Positions 35,197 to 46,490 of a DNA stretch of 64,000 nucleotides are shown here, in pieces; position 1 is the first letter of the stretch; each line of letters opens with the position of its first letter. The translations under genes were made by a program, and so were the position numbers. A model generated the notes under the pieces. That model saw nothing but the letters and a program-made list of their open reading frames with translations. It had not been told where the DNA came from and did no database searches. This stretch comes from Cephalotus follicularis. Taxonomy: Eukaryota > Streptophyta > Magnoliopsida > Oxalidales > Cephalotaceae. The stretch spans positions 125,993-189,992 of the forward strand of contig BDDD01002284.1 in assembly GCA_001972305.1 (NCBI GenBank), written 5' to 3'.

Positions 35197-36350
35197 TTAC
35201 CAAACAACAAGAATAACCCAAACAATACCTGGAGCGTTCGCCGCCTGATGCGTCGTTATGGCGAAGACTTTGCCTCCCGCATTGCGCTGTCCCGTATCAT
35301 TGCCATCTCCTCCTTTGTTTCTTATATGAGGATTCGGAAAATTTTTAAAGAGATGACCCATTTGTCCACACGTAAAACATACCCCGGTGGCCGTGTAACA
35401 TGTCCCAATCGGATGTCGCCTCCCACACGTATCACACAAAGCAATCTGAACATTGGGGTTACCCCCATCCTTATTCTGATTGTGATTCCTTTTATGCTGT
35501 TTACTATCACCTTGCTGCCTATAATTTTGTCATTGGGAAACACTCCTATTCCGTTTCCTTTCCCCCTATTGCCGAGCTTCCTGAAAGTCCAACCTCTCCA
35601 ATTCAATATTCTTTGCAGCATTTGCTACTTCCGCCACGTCAGGAAATCTGGAATTTATCAGTTACCCTCTAAGCTGGTACAGCATTTTCCATTTGAACTT
35701 CTCAGCTTGCTCAATGCTGACCCCGTCGCGGATCCAGCAAAACCCGCTAGCCTGGTGAACCGGGCCAAAAACTTGGTGACCGATTCACCATCCCTTTGCC
35801 TTGTGTTCACAAATTCCCTTGCGTAAGCCTCCTTGTCAGCAGTGGGGAAATACTGTTGATAGAAAACTTCACAAAACTCAAACCATGTCAAGGCGTCAAT
35901 GTAGTCTCCTCCCTTAGCCAACCTCAAAGTTTGCCACCACTTTTGAGCATCTCCTTCCAACTTAAATGCTACCAATCTCACATTTTGTTCGTCATCACAT
36001 CCCAACACATTAAAGATTTTCTCCATGTGCGTAATCCAATGTTCAGCCTCTACGGGTGTCAGGGCTGAACTAAATGACTGCGGCCTCTACTTTTGGAACC
36101 GCTCAAGCCAGACATATGCAGGAGGGTCAGGCCGGTCCCCAGCTTCCCTACCGGTCTGAACATCAGATGGTGCATTCTCCACCGTAACTTGCTCTTGGTG
36201 TCCTTGCCCCTGATTTTGCATAGCATGAATTAGTCAATCCACTTCTTTGGCAACTGCCTATCGCACCAATTCCTCAATCGTAGGCTCGTTTCGTACCTCA
36301 TCACGAGTCCAGTCGGTTCGTTTCTTTGAGGGGTATTCCTTGTTCGTACC
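35197..36350 (-). pseudogene. gag: Element E gag region
   Basis: Same protein as element A gag: MEKIFNVLGCDDEQNVRLVA, QKWWQTLRLAKGG, FYQQYFPTADKEAYAREF and the knuckle CDTCGRRHPIGTCYTATGVC with CFTCGQMGHLFKNF. The frame runs to the gag-protease linker (HQAANAPGIV) and then stops close to the polypurine tract, as in A. Like A it lacks pol. It is broken. Confidence 0.83.
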
Positions 36351-36413
36351 ATCTACTAAACATAAATCACAAACATAACACAACAACAAAAGAAACCAAG
36401 GTCGAAACAAAAG

Positions 36414-38738
36414 TGTAAGGCCCGGTATTTTACTGATGTAATATTTTGGTTTATGATGTAATCATTAAACTTGATTTAATGAGAATGTTGAGTTTTTGAA
36501 CTCAAAGGATGCTTACAAACCCTAATTATGGACTTGGAAATGGAATGTATGTTAAAATCTTGAAACGGCACTGTTTTGGGACAAAGACATCGACGTCTTT
36601 GGGAAGACGTCGACGCTTTTGGAGATAGAGGTACACGTGAATGAACGTCGACATGAAGGGTGGAAAAGACATCGACGTCTGAGGAAAGACGTCGATGCCT
36701 TTGTAGGAACGTCTGTCGAGCTTTTTCGCTGGCAGAGTAACATGCATGGGGAATTGTTTAGAGGCTTTACCTAATGCCTTTTCAAGTGCGTTTCAACATG
36801 TTGAGCATGCTGGTGTACTGACCAGGAGCACTAAAACCTACCCCCACATGGAACATGCAAGGAATTATGCCATCCTAACATGCAACCTGCAAAAGGAAGA
36901 TTAGAAAACAAAAAGAAATGCAGAAAACCTGGAAGTGGGAGAGAGCACGAGGGGGCCTATTGAATGGCAGAAGAAGGAGGTTAGGTAGGAGCCATCTGCG
37001 TAAGAACAACCCTCCCCACTTATCTCTCTCGTTTTAAAACACCAGAAGGAAGAAAAGGAGAAAATCCAGTGAGTGTGTGGAAGAGAGAACCACCATTGTT
37101 GAGCTTGGAATAAACTGGAAGATTGGAGCTCGTGGGTAGCAGTTGCTGAGGAACCTTGGAGCTGCTGGTAGCCAGAACTTAGGAACTTAAAGAAGTCGAC
37201 TTTCCAGTTCCTAACTTGGAACAACAAGGTAGGGGAAGTGATGAATTTATGCATGCATTTTGAGTTCTAAGTTAATGAATAACATGGTGAATTGCATGTT
37301 AATGGTTGGATTGTGATTCTGGACTTGTTGTAGTGCTACTGTGATACACTGAGTTAACCATGCATGTATGATTACATGAATATGTGAATTGGTTATGTAA
37401 ACAATGGATTTGATAATGGCTTGGTATGTTAAATTCGTAGAAAACACGTTCTGGGTTGTAAAGACATCGACGTCTATATGAAGGCGTTGACGTCTTCGTG
37501 TGAAAACGTGACTGGCATCGATGCTTTTATAAAGACATCGACCCCTTTTATGGAAAGATCGTTGAACTGTAATGTCCATATCAGATGGCCATTTAAGCCA
37601 CTTGGGATCACCTGTTTGATTTCGATTTGATGTTCTAGTTATGTTGCTATTAACCAGTAGCATTCCTTACACGTTTAGAGAGTGATATTCGATTACATGA
37701 GGGATTAATAAGTCGGATTTCACCCTCCCAAACCAAGACTTGCATACTGATACTCTCTGGTATGATAAAGACGTCGACGCCTTGAGGAATGACATCGACG
37801 CCTTTTCCCCTGTTCAGCAGGATTTCACTCGAATGGGACCCGTTAGACCCGAAACGACTCTAGAAACGAACCTAGATGCATTCCGAGCATATGTTTGCAT
37901 TGTTACTGTGATTTGCATTATGGTAGCTTTCCTAAAAGTGTTAAACCATTTTGAAAAGCTTGCATGATTATTATGATCATTTGGGTACGAAAATGTATAT
38001 TTGTCAACACATGAATTTACATATTTTCAAAATGTTTGGGAAGTATTTCCAATGACAGAGAACTGATTTAAGGGTTTGATTATGAAGCCAAATGTAATTT
38101 GCGAAAATGTATAAATTAAGAATGTATATATTTTCGAAATGATTGGGGAAGTATTTCCAAAGACAAGAGAAATGTATTGTTTTAAGTTTATGACTTATTA
38201 CAACCTGTGAACGGAAAAGTATATTTTACCAGGTATTTTTACTATGAAAATTACATGTCATGGCTCATCATTATGCATTCATTCATGATACCCATTATCA
38301 TATGACTCGAACTGTATTTATGGGTTTATTCACTTAGCCGAGTGAGGACAAAGGCTAACCCCTACTGTAACAGATTGATGGAGTGGTCTTGACATGGAGC
38401 ATGCACGGAGGTTTAAAAAGAAGACTTGTTATCTCTCTTATTTATGCATTTGAATTATTGAGCATGTATTTGGCTTTTGTAACAAATGATGATTGTTATC
38501 TCGCACTGATGTATTATTTCATGCTCCGTTTTGGGCGATCAATAGTTACGTTTAGATATCGGGCATCACGTAGTATGGGATGCGTGATGTGTTTTTATAT
38601 TCGGCTCATTGTTGTTGTTGCTTCCGCTATCGAAGGTTTTAAATTATAGGTATTTTCGTACAAACTGGATTATTTTATTTTATGTTGATTGCCTTACCAC
38701 TTTATATGTTGTCTTAAGTTGGAAAACGGGGTGTGACA
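36414..38738 (+). mobile_element. Solo LTR F of the K/L family in element E
   Basis: TGTAAGGCCCGG at the start and GGGGTGTGACA at the end are flanked by a perfect AAAAG duplication (36409-36413 and 38739-38743). It shares with the K and L LTRs a block around GACAAAGGCTAACCCC (about 38348) and CATGCTCCGTTTTGGGCGAT (about 38521). Palindromes of ACGTCGACGT type come in pairs: 36587/36607, 36669/36689, 37464/37484, 37515/37534 and 37771/37792. Confidence 0.93.
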
Positions 38739-38743
38739 AAAAG

Positions 38744-38857
38744 ACATGTCAGAAAGACCGCATTGAAAAGATCCTAACCCAAGGTCTACCCAATCTCACA
38801 GGTCAAACCTAGATAGGTCTTCTAAGGAAAGAAAAACCTATTCTCTGATACCATTTC
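38744..38857 (-). other. Element E leader with primer-binding site
   Basis: Short leader that matches element A at about 4575-4661. The primer-binding site at 38842-38853 reads TGGTATCAGAGA on the element's strand, four bases from the LTR. Confidence 0.82.
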
Positions 38858-40297
38858 TGTAACACCCCCGAATGGTGGGAGTCGTTACGGTTCATAATCC
38901 AAAACTAAACATAATATATCATATAACAACGCTTGACTTTATACCTTTTATCAAAATATAATCTTAACTTTATTTAAATGTGGTGGTCTAAACATATCAT
39001 ATATATAATCTAAAACATAGTATGAAACTTTATTCATAAAATGAAAGCTAAAACATAAGTTAAAATCATAATCCAAAGTCATAAACTAAAAGCCTTAACA
39101 TTGTTTAAAGGCAGGTCCTAACATGACCATAAGGCAACAACACATAAACGGATCAATGTCCTAGGTGATCCTCAGACATAGGTGACATCTCTCTCATCAC
39201 ACGTTTCCCGGATGCTGTCCCAGAATACCTGCTGCATGAAAAACAAAAAACGTGGCTGAGCAAACCTCAGTATGGATATAGAATCATAAAACGTAAAACG
39301 ATACTTTAAAGTATAGAAAATACCTGAACCTTCAAATATCATATATCTCAAGTATCAAATAATTTAACTTTATTTCAGAAAAACAAAGGGAAGTAGTCAC
39401 ATAAACAATTCTATCAATTCAAAACAAATATTTGAATTTCAAAACGTTATCAACTTTTCAAATTGATATCCGAAGGCAAAATCTAATTTTCAAAGCAATA
39501 TTTCAAATTTGAAAGCATAATCCAAGTTTCAAAGGCAATCTAATTTTCCAAAACAGTATCCGAAACAATATCCAAATTTCTTTAACATTATCCGAGTCAA
39601 AGATTCCAAAACAGAATAAAACAGAGACTTATCCGATTCCATAATCTCATCACAGAGATCCAAAATTTCATACAGATATGAATAATTGCAAGGGGTTTGC
39701 AAGGCCCACATGCTCCGACGGAAAGACGTGTACGGCACTACACAATCAATCCCCAATATCCGAATCCTTAACATATCCTAGGATCGACCCATACGCTTCT
39801 ATCATACATAACAGATCCATAAATCCACCTCATGGGATTTATTCAAAACATAAAGAAATGTCGTTGTCTAATCACACCGCTACGGAAGTGTCATGTCCCC
39901 GTGTCAGGCCTACGACATGCCTATGGTACCTCCATAGGTAGGAAATATCACTGTGTCATTTTTGTCAAAATATTGTTTTAATCTAAAACAATTCAAAAAC
40001 ATAAACATATTTTCTAAACATTTTTCTGAACATATCATAATCATTAACATACTTCCTAATGTGAAAGCCATGTTCGTTTAACATACTTTGATAGTGAAAG
40101 TCCTGTTCCATATCAAAAATCAGTAAACTTTCATAAGTGAGAGTCATACTCAATTTATAAAACTGGTAATATTAACTTCAGTAGTAAAACAGGTTTCATA
40201 GAAAAAGAACAGAAACAAACATCCAATAACAAAATCCGTACCTTTTCATAAACCAAAAGCAGTATCAAAACAAAATATCCGTTCATCTCATTAAAAC
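38858..40297 (-). repeat. Element E, 5' LTR, portion before insertion H
   Basis: It matches the left LTR from its TGTAACACCCCCG end for about 1.4 kb and stops at the AAAAC preceding element H. The rest of the LTR resumes near 52110. Confidence 0.85.
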
Positions 40298-42289
40298 TGT
40301 CAGGACCCGTTCCTGCGCTAACGGTGGGACACATGTCCTGCCGGGGATGGCACTCCTTGCCAACAACCCTCTCTAACCAAAATATCCCGAGAAGCCATCT
40401 CAAGACTCCCCAGGGACCCATCGCACAAAAAGCTCGAGGAGAAAGACTGGGCTGGGCGCTCAGCTAAGGGGGCAACCGGGGCAGGGGATCCAACTCCTTT
40501 CCTGCTTGTGTCCCTAGCGCTACTTAACCAAAGCTCCAAAACGCGCCGCATCACTTATGCCCGAGGAGTACACCCACGTGCTCCTCACATGATCACTTAA
40601 CTTATCGCGCAAAAGCATGCCCGGGGGGAGGGCCTGGGCTAATGCGTAACAACATGCCCAGGGAGAGCACACACGTGTAACTCACAAGCTCACTTAAACA
40701 CCGGCGAACAAAACATGCCCGGGGAGAGATGCATGCATGCCTCACGTGCTCACTTTAGCTCCCCTGGGGACGCGCCTTGTCCCCTGGCATCCCTGCTAAA
40801 GACAACATCAAAACTATACTAACATCAAAACGCACAGCATAACTTAAAGCACTATCATAAAACTTATGCCCGTCCCGAGCCTCCTTCTCGGGGTCATACT
40901 CCAAAGGCCCAACCTTACCTGGGGACACCCTGCCACCCTGGGTAGAACTCTATAAACATAAAACATCCATCCTGGCCTTAACTATTCTCCCCCGCTAGCT
41001 CATCCCCACTATGCTAGCCAAGGACTCTCTAGCTCCCTGGCCAGACCTAGGATCACAAAACTCAAAACATGAAATATCCATGAAATCACAAGATAAACGC
41101 ATCTACAAACTCAAAACATCCACAAAGTTCCTTGAAATTATCAAATCATTACATATTTGATCCCTAGCATACATACACTACCTTCCCTGGCAGGCAAAAG
41201 AATATCATGTCTTTATCATATACAAGAAAAGCGCACAGCTATCCTACTTCAAAAAGGGAGAGGGGTAGAGAAACCCAAAAGAATGCCCAATGCTATGCAC
41301 TGCTAAAAGCACGAGCAGAGACTCCATGATGCTGAGCTCAAAAACTACCTTGCTGAGCTATCTACTGCTGAGCTGGAGGGTCTCCTCCGGCTGGCTGATT
41401 TGTAAAATAATATGTGAGGGGATTAGTCCAATTGACTAAGTGACTGGGAACAAATCATCCTCTGTTGCATTCATTAAAAGGAATGCGTTGAAGAAAACTT
41501 ACCATGAGCATGATTAACTATCCCAACTGGGGAAAAGACTGTATACAAAGCATATCTCATGGCATACTATAAGGAAAAGCTCAAAGTACTTGAAAAACTT
41601 ACTCTTTTCTCCGCTTAGCTGAATCTAGAATGTTCAAGAAAGCTGAAATAAACTTAAGAATACAACTGATTAAAAGAAAGTGATCTGAAAAAGAACTGGG
41701 GTCCTTCCCGGCTAAACACCCAAGGAGAACAACTAAGCTGGGAACTGGCTTTTCTCTGCTATGCTTGCTTTAGTATAGATGCCAACTTATAGTGGCCTAA
41801 GCTGAGCTGATCTAGGCCGAAGCCTGTTGGTTACATAATATACTTGCCAACTTATAGTGGCCTGAGCTGAGCTGGGTAGTTCACCTGTCGAGAATCCCAT
41901 GGTTCTCATCTGGACTTGCTATTCTCATCTGAACCGTTATACTTGACTTGCTGCTTAGCACTTGAGATATACTGGGCTGGGGACTAAAAGTCTGAGGACA
42001 AGTTCCTCCTCTAGAAAACCAACTGAAAGGCTCTCTATACTACTATATCTGATAACTTAGCTCAACTGTACTCAACCCTATACATTGTCCTAGTAATAAT
42101 GCAAGGAGATCCAGGTATGGAACCCGGGGACAGACTCACTCAAATGATAGTCCGAGGAGGGAGGAGCTTGTACACCTGTGCTCGACTGCGCTCAAACCCT
42201 GTACACTGTCCTAGCCACAATGTAAGGAGATCCAAGTATGGAACCCAGGGGTAGACTCGCTCAACAACCCATCATAGACAATAGGTACG
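40298..42289 (-). repeat. Element H, 3' LTR, first portion
   Basis: The stretch is GC-richer than its surroundings, with repeated ACATGCCCGGGGAGAG-like units and three CACGTG sites (40575, 40672, 40743). Further right are repeated CCAACTTATAGTGGCCT blocks (about 41784 and 41848) and a tandem pair of about 80 bp 124 bp apart (near 42066 and 42190). No gene was seen. Confidence 0.75.
42066..42266. repeat. Tandem pair in the H LTR, 124-bp period
   Basis: Two copies share ACTGTCCTAG-like text, AGGAGATCCA, GTATGGAACCC and AGACTC-CTCAA. They begin near 42066 and 42190 and differ at scattered positions. Confidence 0.75.
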
Positions 42290-44897
42290 CTGACCATCCC
42301 CACCTCTCTCTCTCGTTTAAAACACCTGAGAAGAAGAAAAGAAAGAAACAGTGAGTGTGAAAGAAGAATATCACCATTGTTGAACCAGTGGAGCTTGGGA
42401 GCTTGGAGCGGATAGCTTGCAGCAACGGGACAACCTTGGAGCTGCTGTGATCAACTCTGGGAACTCAAAGAGGTGGACTTACAAGGTTTCTAACTTGAAA
42501 CCAGAGGTAGGGGAATTATATGTACATATTTGAGTTCAAAGTTAATGTGTTGCCATGAATGAAATGCATGAATTGCATGCTTGTTGGGAGTTGAACTAAA
42601 TGTTTGGTTGATGATATGAACACCTGTTGGCGTAGATTATGCATGCATGTTGATTTCTGGGTGAATCCCATGCTTGATTGTATGTGCGTAAGGGTTGAGT
42701 ACCCCCTGTTTGTGGATAGAACGAAAGAGACAGTGTTCTGGACTCTTAAACGTCGATGCTCTTGTGGTAAGCATCGATGTCTTTATGCGATGAGGCAATA
42801 GACGTCGATGTCTTAGTTAAGCGTCGATGTCTATTTCAAACAATTGCAGAATGCAATGTTACCTTCTTGACTTTATGGATTTCTGGTGGGTTGATGATAT
42901 GGTTATATACGTGGATAACCTGTTGTGCATGTTACACTGTGGGTAATGTACCTGGAATTGCATGCGTGGGTGGAGGATGTTTCTTCCTTGGAAATGGAGA
43001 TTGGACGAATTGATACCTACTCGTACCACTTAAACATCGACGTCTATGGAAGGCATCGACATCTTTGGTTGCTGTACACTAAGTCTTGTTCATAACGCGA
43101 GGATGTGTTAAGGTTCCTACCTTAAACGTCGACGCGCTGTGATGAACATCGATGCCCAAAGGATTTTGACCTGTAGGCGTCGACGCCTACAGAAAGACGT
43201 CGACGCGATTTGTACTGTTGCAAGCACTGACCTTGAAGGTAAACCTCGCCGCTTTTGGGGAAATGGACATTTATGCGTTGAGGAAAGACATCGACGTCTT
43301 TCCTCCTGGTTGTACTGTTTGACCCTATTTGGACCTGTTAGCTCCGGAACGATTCTAGAAATGACTCTAGGCATGTTTGAGCATATGGTTGCATTGCATA
43401 CCACTGTGAATTGACTTGTTATGATGTCGCATGATTTCTTAAATGATTTTGATTTAAGAAATGAGTATATGATGTTTTGTGGAAAAATATATTTTCCAAA
43501 AAGGACCGTGAAAATGACTTCAAAGGTTTGGAATTATGTATACAAAAACAAGTACTATACAAAAAGGACTGGTTATACATTTTGAATAAATGTAATGTTG
43601 TCAAGAATTTTATACATAATAATTTACTGGGAAATGGACTGTGACGAAAATGTATATTTTCGAAAAGCATTGCGAAACGGTTTCACATAATTAAAATTAT
43701 GTTATCCGGACATGAGTATTTTTGAAGGATTGGAGTACATTTTAATATATTGTTTTCAAGTATTTTATGATACACTAAAACTACTTGAAAAGGATTGAAA
43801 AGGGACCCTTGTATTTTTGGGCATTAAATATATATGTTTCAAGAATTTTTACTTATAAATTACTTGAAAAGGACTGTGAAATTTTGATAACTACTAAACC
43901 CTGTTGGGTGAGTAACTGGAAATTGTAATCAGTGTTAAAAAGGATTGATGCCCATTTGGGATGTTTTGATTGCAAGTATTTCTTATGTGTTAATTACGTG
44001 TGATGGCTTGTTTGGGTTACTAAACTCAGTTGGGTAAGTAGCCAGGTATTCCACTACTGAGCTCTGTTGGGAAAGCAGTTGGAAGTTCCATATACGGTAG
44101 CCACTAAGCTCTGTTGAGTAAGTAGCTAGGGTTTCCCACGAAATAGTTACTGAGCTCTGTTGGGCAAGTAGCTAGGGACTCCCTTTTGGTTGCTAAGCAC
44201 TGTTGGGTAAGTAACCGGTTGTTGAGCCTGGGTATCAGCAACTTTGATCTGGCTTGATGGGTCCTTAGTGACCTGATCATTTTATCTAGCTCCTTTGGGG
44301 ATAGTCTCATGCTTGTATTATTGTGACCCTCGGGTGATGCCTGCTTGTGGATATATACATATATTCATGTATATCCTATGTTATTTACGTACTGCATCAT
44401 GAATGCATTCATTTCATGTCATTCATTTCTTGATCCCAAAATGTATTTATACTTAGCCAAGTGAGGAGAAAGGCTAACCCCCCACTATTTCAGATTGACG
44501 AAGACAGTCGGGCAAGTGCGGTTAGGGCCGTTTTGGGAGCTGCTAATTGAAGGTTGCTAAGCTGATTATGTTTTATGATAATCCTGCTCATGTTGGAGAG
44601 GATGATGATTTGTACTTGTTTAAATTTGGATAATTTTGTACTTGGGTTTTGAAACAATGTTTTGGGTTTGATTTATATATGCAAACTTCTTTTTGGGAGT
44701 TATTTATGGTTTAAAATGAAGGTTATATCATGCTCCGTTTGTGAGCAATTAACAAAGATGATGTTGTTTTATTGTAGCGCGTAGTATGGGATGCGTGTTA
44801 CGTTGTTAGTTCGGCTTATATTAAAGTCTTCCGCAACTGATGTATCTGTTTTTCAAAAGGTTTAAATTTTATGTCGTTTGGAATACGGGGCGTGACA
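42290..44897 (+). mobile_element. Partial LTR G of the K/L family
   Basis: From the CCACCTCTCTCTCTCGTTT block it aligns with F from about 37010, and it ends GGGGCGTGACA. The outer left part is not seen. Palindrome pairs of ACGTCGATGC type lie at 42750/42771, 42802/42821, 43034/43053, 43126/43146 and 43177/43197. A tandem repeat with units of 40-50 bp lies at about 44015-44222. Confidence 0.8.
44015..44222 (+). repeat. Degenerate tandem repeat in LTR G
   Basis: About five units, beginning near 44015, 44053, 44100, 44147 and 44189, share ACTGAGCTCTGTTGGG then AAGTAGCTAGG. A further diverged unit is near 43890. Confidence 0.8.
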
Positions 44898-45152
44898 GGT
44901 GAACACGTACACGTTATCTCATCCGAAGATGAAACGATATAAGGATGCTTAACATCTTTCTTTGCTCCGGGAAACACTCCACTCTGAAGGAATGGCTAAC
45001 ATAAGACGTTAGGGAAAACAACTTCCCATCTAACTCACTTATTTACAACTAAAGCTGAGGAGAAGGAATCTCAAGAAAATAAGATGAACAATAAAGTACT
45101 TTAAAAGAAAGGATGTCCCACTCACAGTTCTTGCTACTTCCTTGGACGTTAA

Positions 45153-45728
45153 TGTTGGCCTTTGCCACCCCGTTGAATCGCATTTACATATGTTATTTTG
45201 ATGATTAACAAACATAGACTACTTGTATGCATGATTCTTTAAGTTATAACTTCATATACTCTCTTAATCTTGTGTCCAAAGTTGTGCCAAGAATGTTTAT
45301 GCAGATACAGGCCAATCCAGCCGACTGGAGAGCAATCTAGTCGACTGCCAAGGTTAGGAGTCGACTTCCAAAGTTATGTAGTCGACTGCATCTTCAACCA
45401 AAACTCATAATCTGCAGGAACACCAATCCAGTCGACTGCCACAGGGGTCCAGTCAACTGCCAGGCAAATCCAGTCGACTGTCACAGGGAATCAGTCAACT
45501 GCCATGGGGTACAGATCAGGCAGAAGCTTCTGTAACATTTTACACCCAGTCCAGCCGACTGAAGCAGGGGACCAGTCGACTGCCAGGGAATCCAGCCGAC
45601 TATCATCAATTGTGCAAAATCATACAGTAGGTTCTGTAACTTCTAATTTAGCCTCAACAGCCGACTGGAACAGGGCAACCAGTCGACTGCCGAGCACACC
45701 AGTCGACTGCCTACAGGATCCAGCCGAA
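45153..45728 (+). repeat. Element J, 5' LTR (partial) with phased palindromes
   Basis: Matches the 3' LTR from 48276. Palindrome units lie in four runs: 45318, 45338, 45358, 45379; then 45429, 45450, 45471, 45492; then 45552, 45573, 45593; then 45658, 45680, 45700, 45721. Intervals are 20-22 bp, with 21 exact in the second run. Confidence 0.9.
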
Positions 45729-46089
45729 GAAACAAAATAGTGTTGCTCTATCTACCACCGAAGCCGAATATGTTGCGGCGGGAAGTTGTTGTGCTCAAGT
45801 CATGTGGCTTAAGCAACAACTTTGTGACTTCGGAATTAGCATTAGCAATGTGTGTATTAAATGTGATAATACTAGTGCTATTAATTTGAGTAGAAATCCC
45901 GTTCAACACTCTAAGTCTAAACACTTTGAAATTAGACATCATTTTCTTAGAGATCATGTTGAAAAGGGAGATATATTTCTTGAATATATTGACACTTTGA
46001 ACCAAGTTGCAGATATATTCACAAAGCCGCTGGACAACAAAAGATTCTGCACCTTGCGGAGAGAGCTAGGTATGCAAAATCCTTCCTAA
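45729..46089 (+). pseudogene. pol: Element J RNase H end of pol
   Basis: Recognised by the AEYVAAGSCCAQVMWLKQQL block and CDNTSAINLSRNPVQHSKSK with HFEIRHHFLRDHVEKGDI, then TLNQVADIFTKPLD. These match the last part of Copia RNase H, closest to the Sire/Oryco group. The upstream pol domains are absent. Confidence 0.88.
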
Positions 46090-46490
46090 CTCATTATGTG
46101 TATATTTATGATGCTTACTTGATTTTTGTTTAAATTGAGTGAAAAATGTTTTCAAAAATCATCATGCATTTATACATTGAGCTTGTAACTCAATGACACA
46201 TATTAGCTCATTTACCTAGGTTGCTATTAGTCCATAATAGTATACCAAAGGTTTGAAATTCAATTGGATAGGCAATTTTCTGCATTTCTCATTCTGCAGA
46301 AAACAGCTGACTGGACAAACTTTCCAGTCGACTGCCTTGCTATCCAGTCGACTGTCATTAATGACCAGTTGACTGGAATCGCGATGATCAGGGTTTTAAA
46401 CCCGAAATCCCTACTGTTTTTTCATTCTCTCTAAAATCAAAAACCTCCCAAACACTTTTCTCTCTCAATTTTCGACCTACAATCTTCAAT
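46090..46490 (+). promoter_or_regulatory. Spacer of J before the extra ORF, with a second palindrome array
   Basis: This non-coding spacer separates pol from the extra ORF. Four palindrome units start at 46304 (CAGCTGACTG), 46325, 46345 (CAGTCGACTG) and 46366 (CAGTTGACTG), at intervals of 21, 20 and 21 bp. The last ends 115 bp before the ATG at 46491. A pyrimidine-rich stretch (CATTCTCTCT, TTTTCTCTCTC) lies between array and ATG. It looks like a copy of the LTR control region. A regulatory role is inference. Confidence 0.55.
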
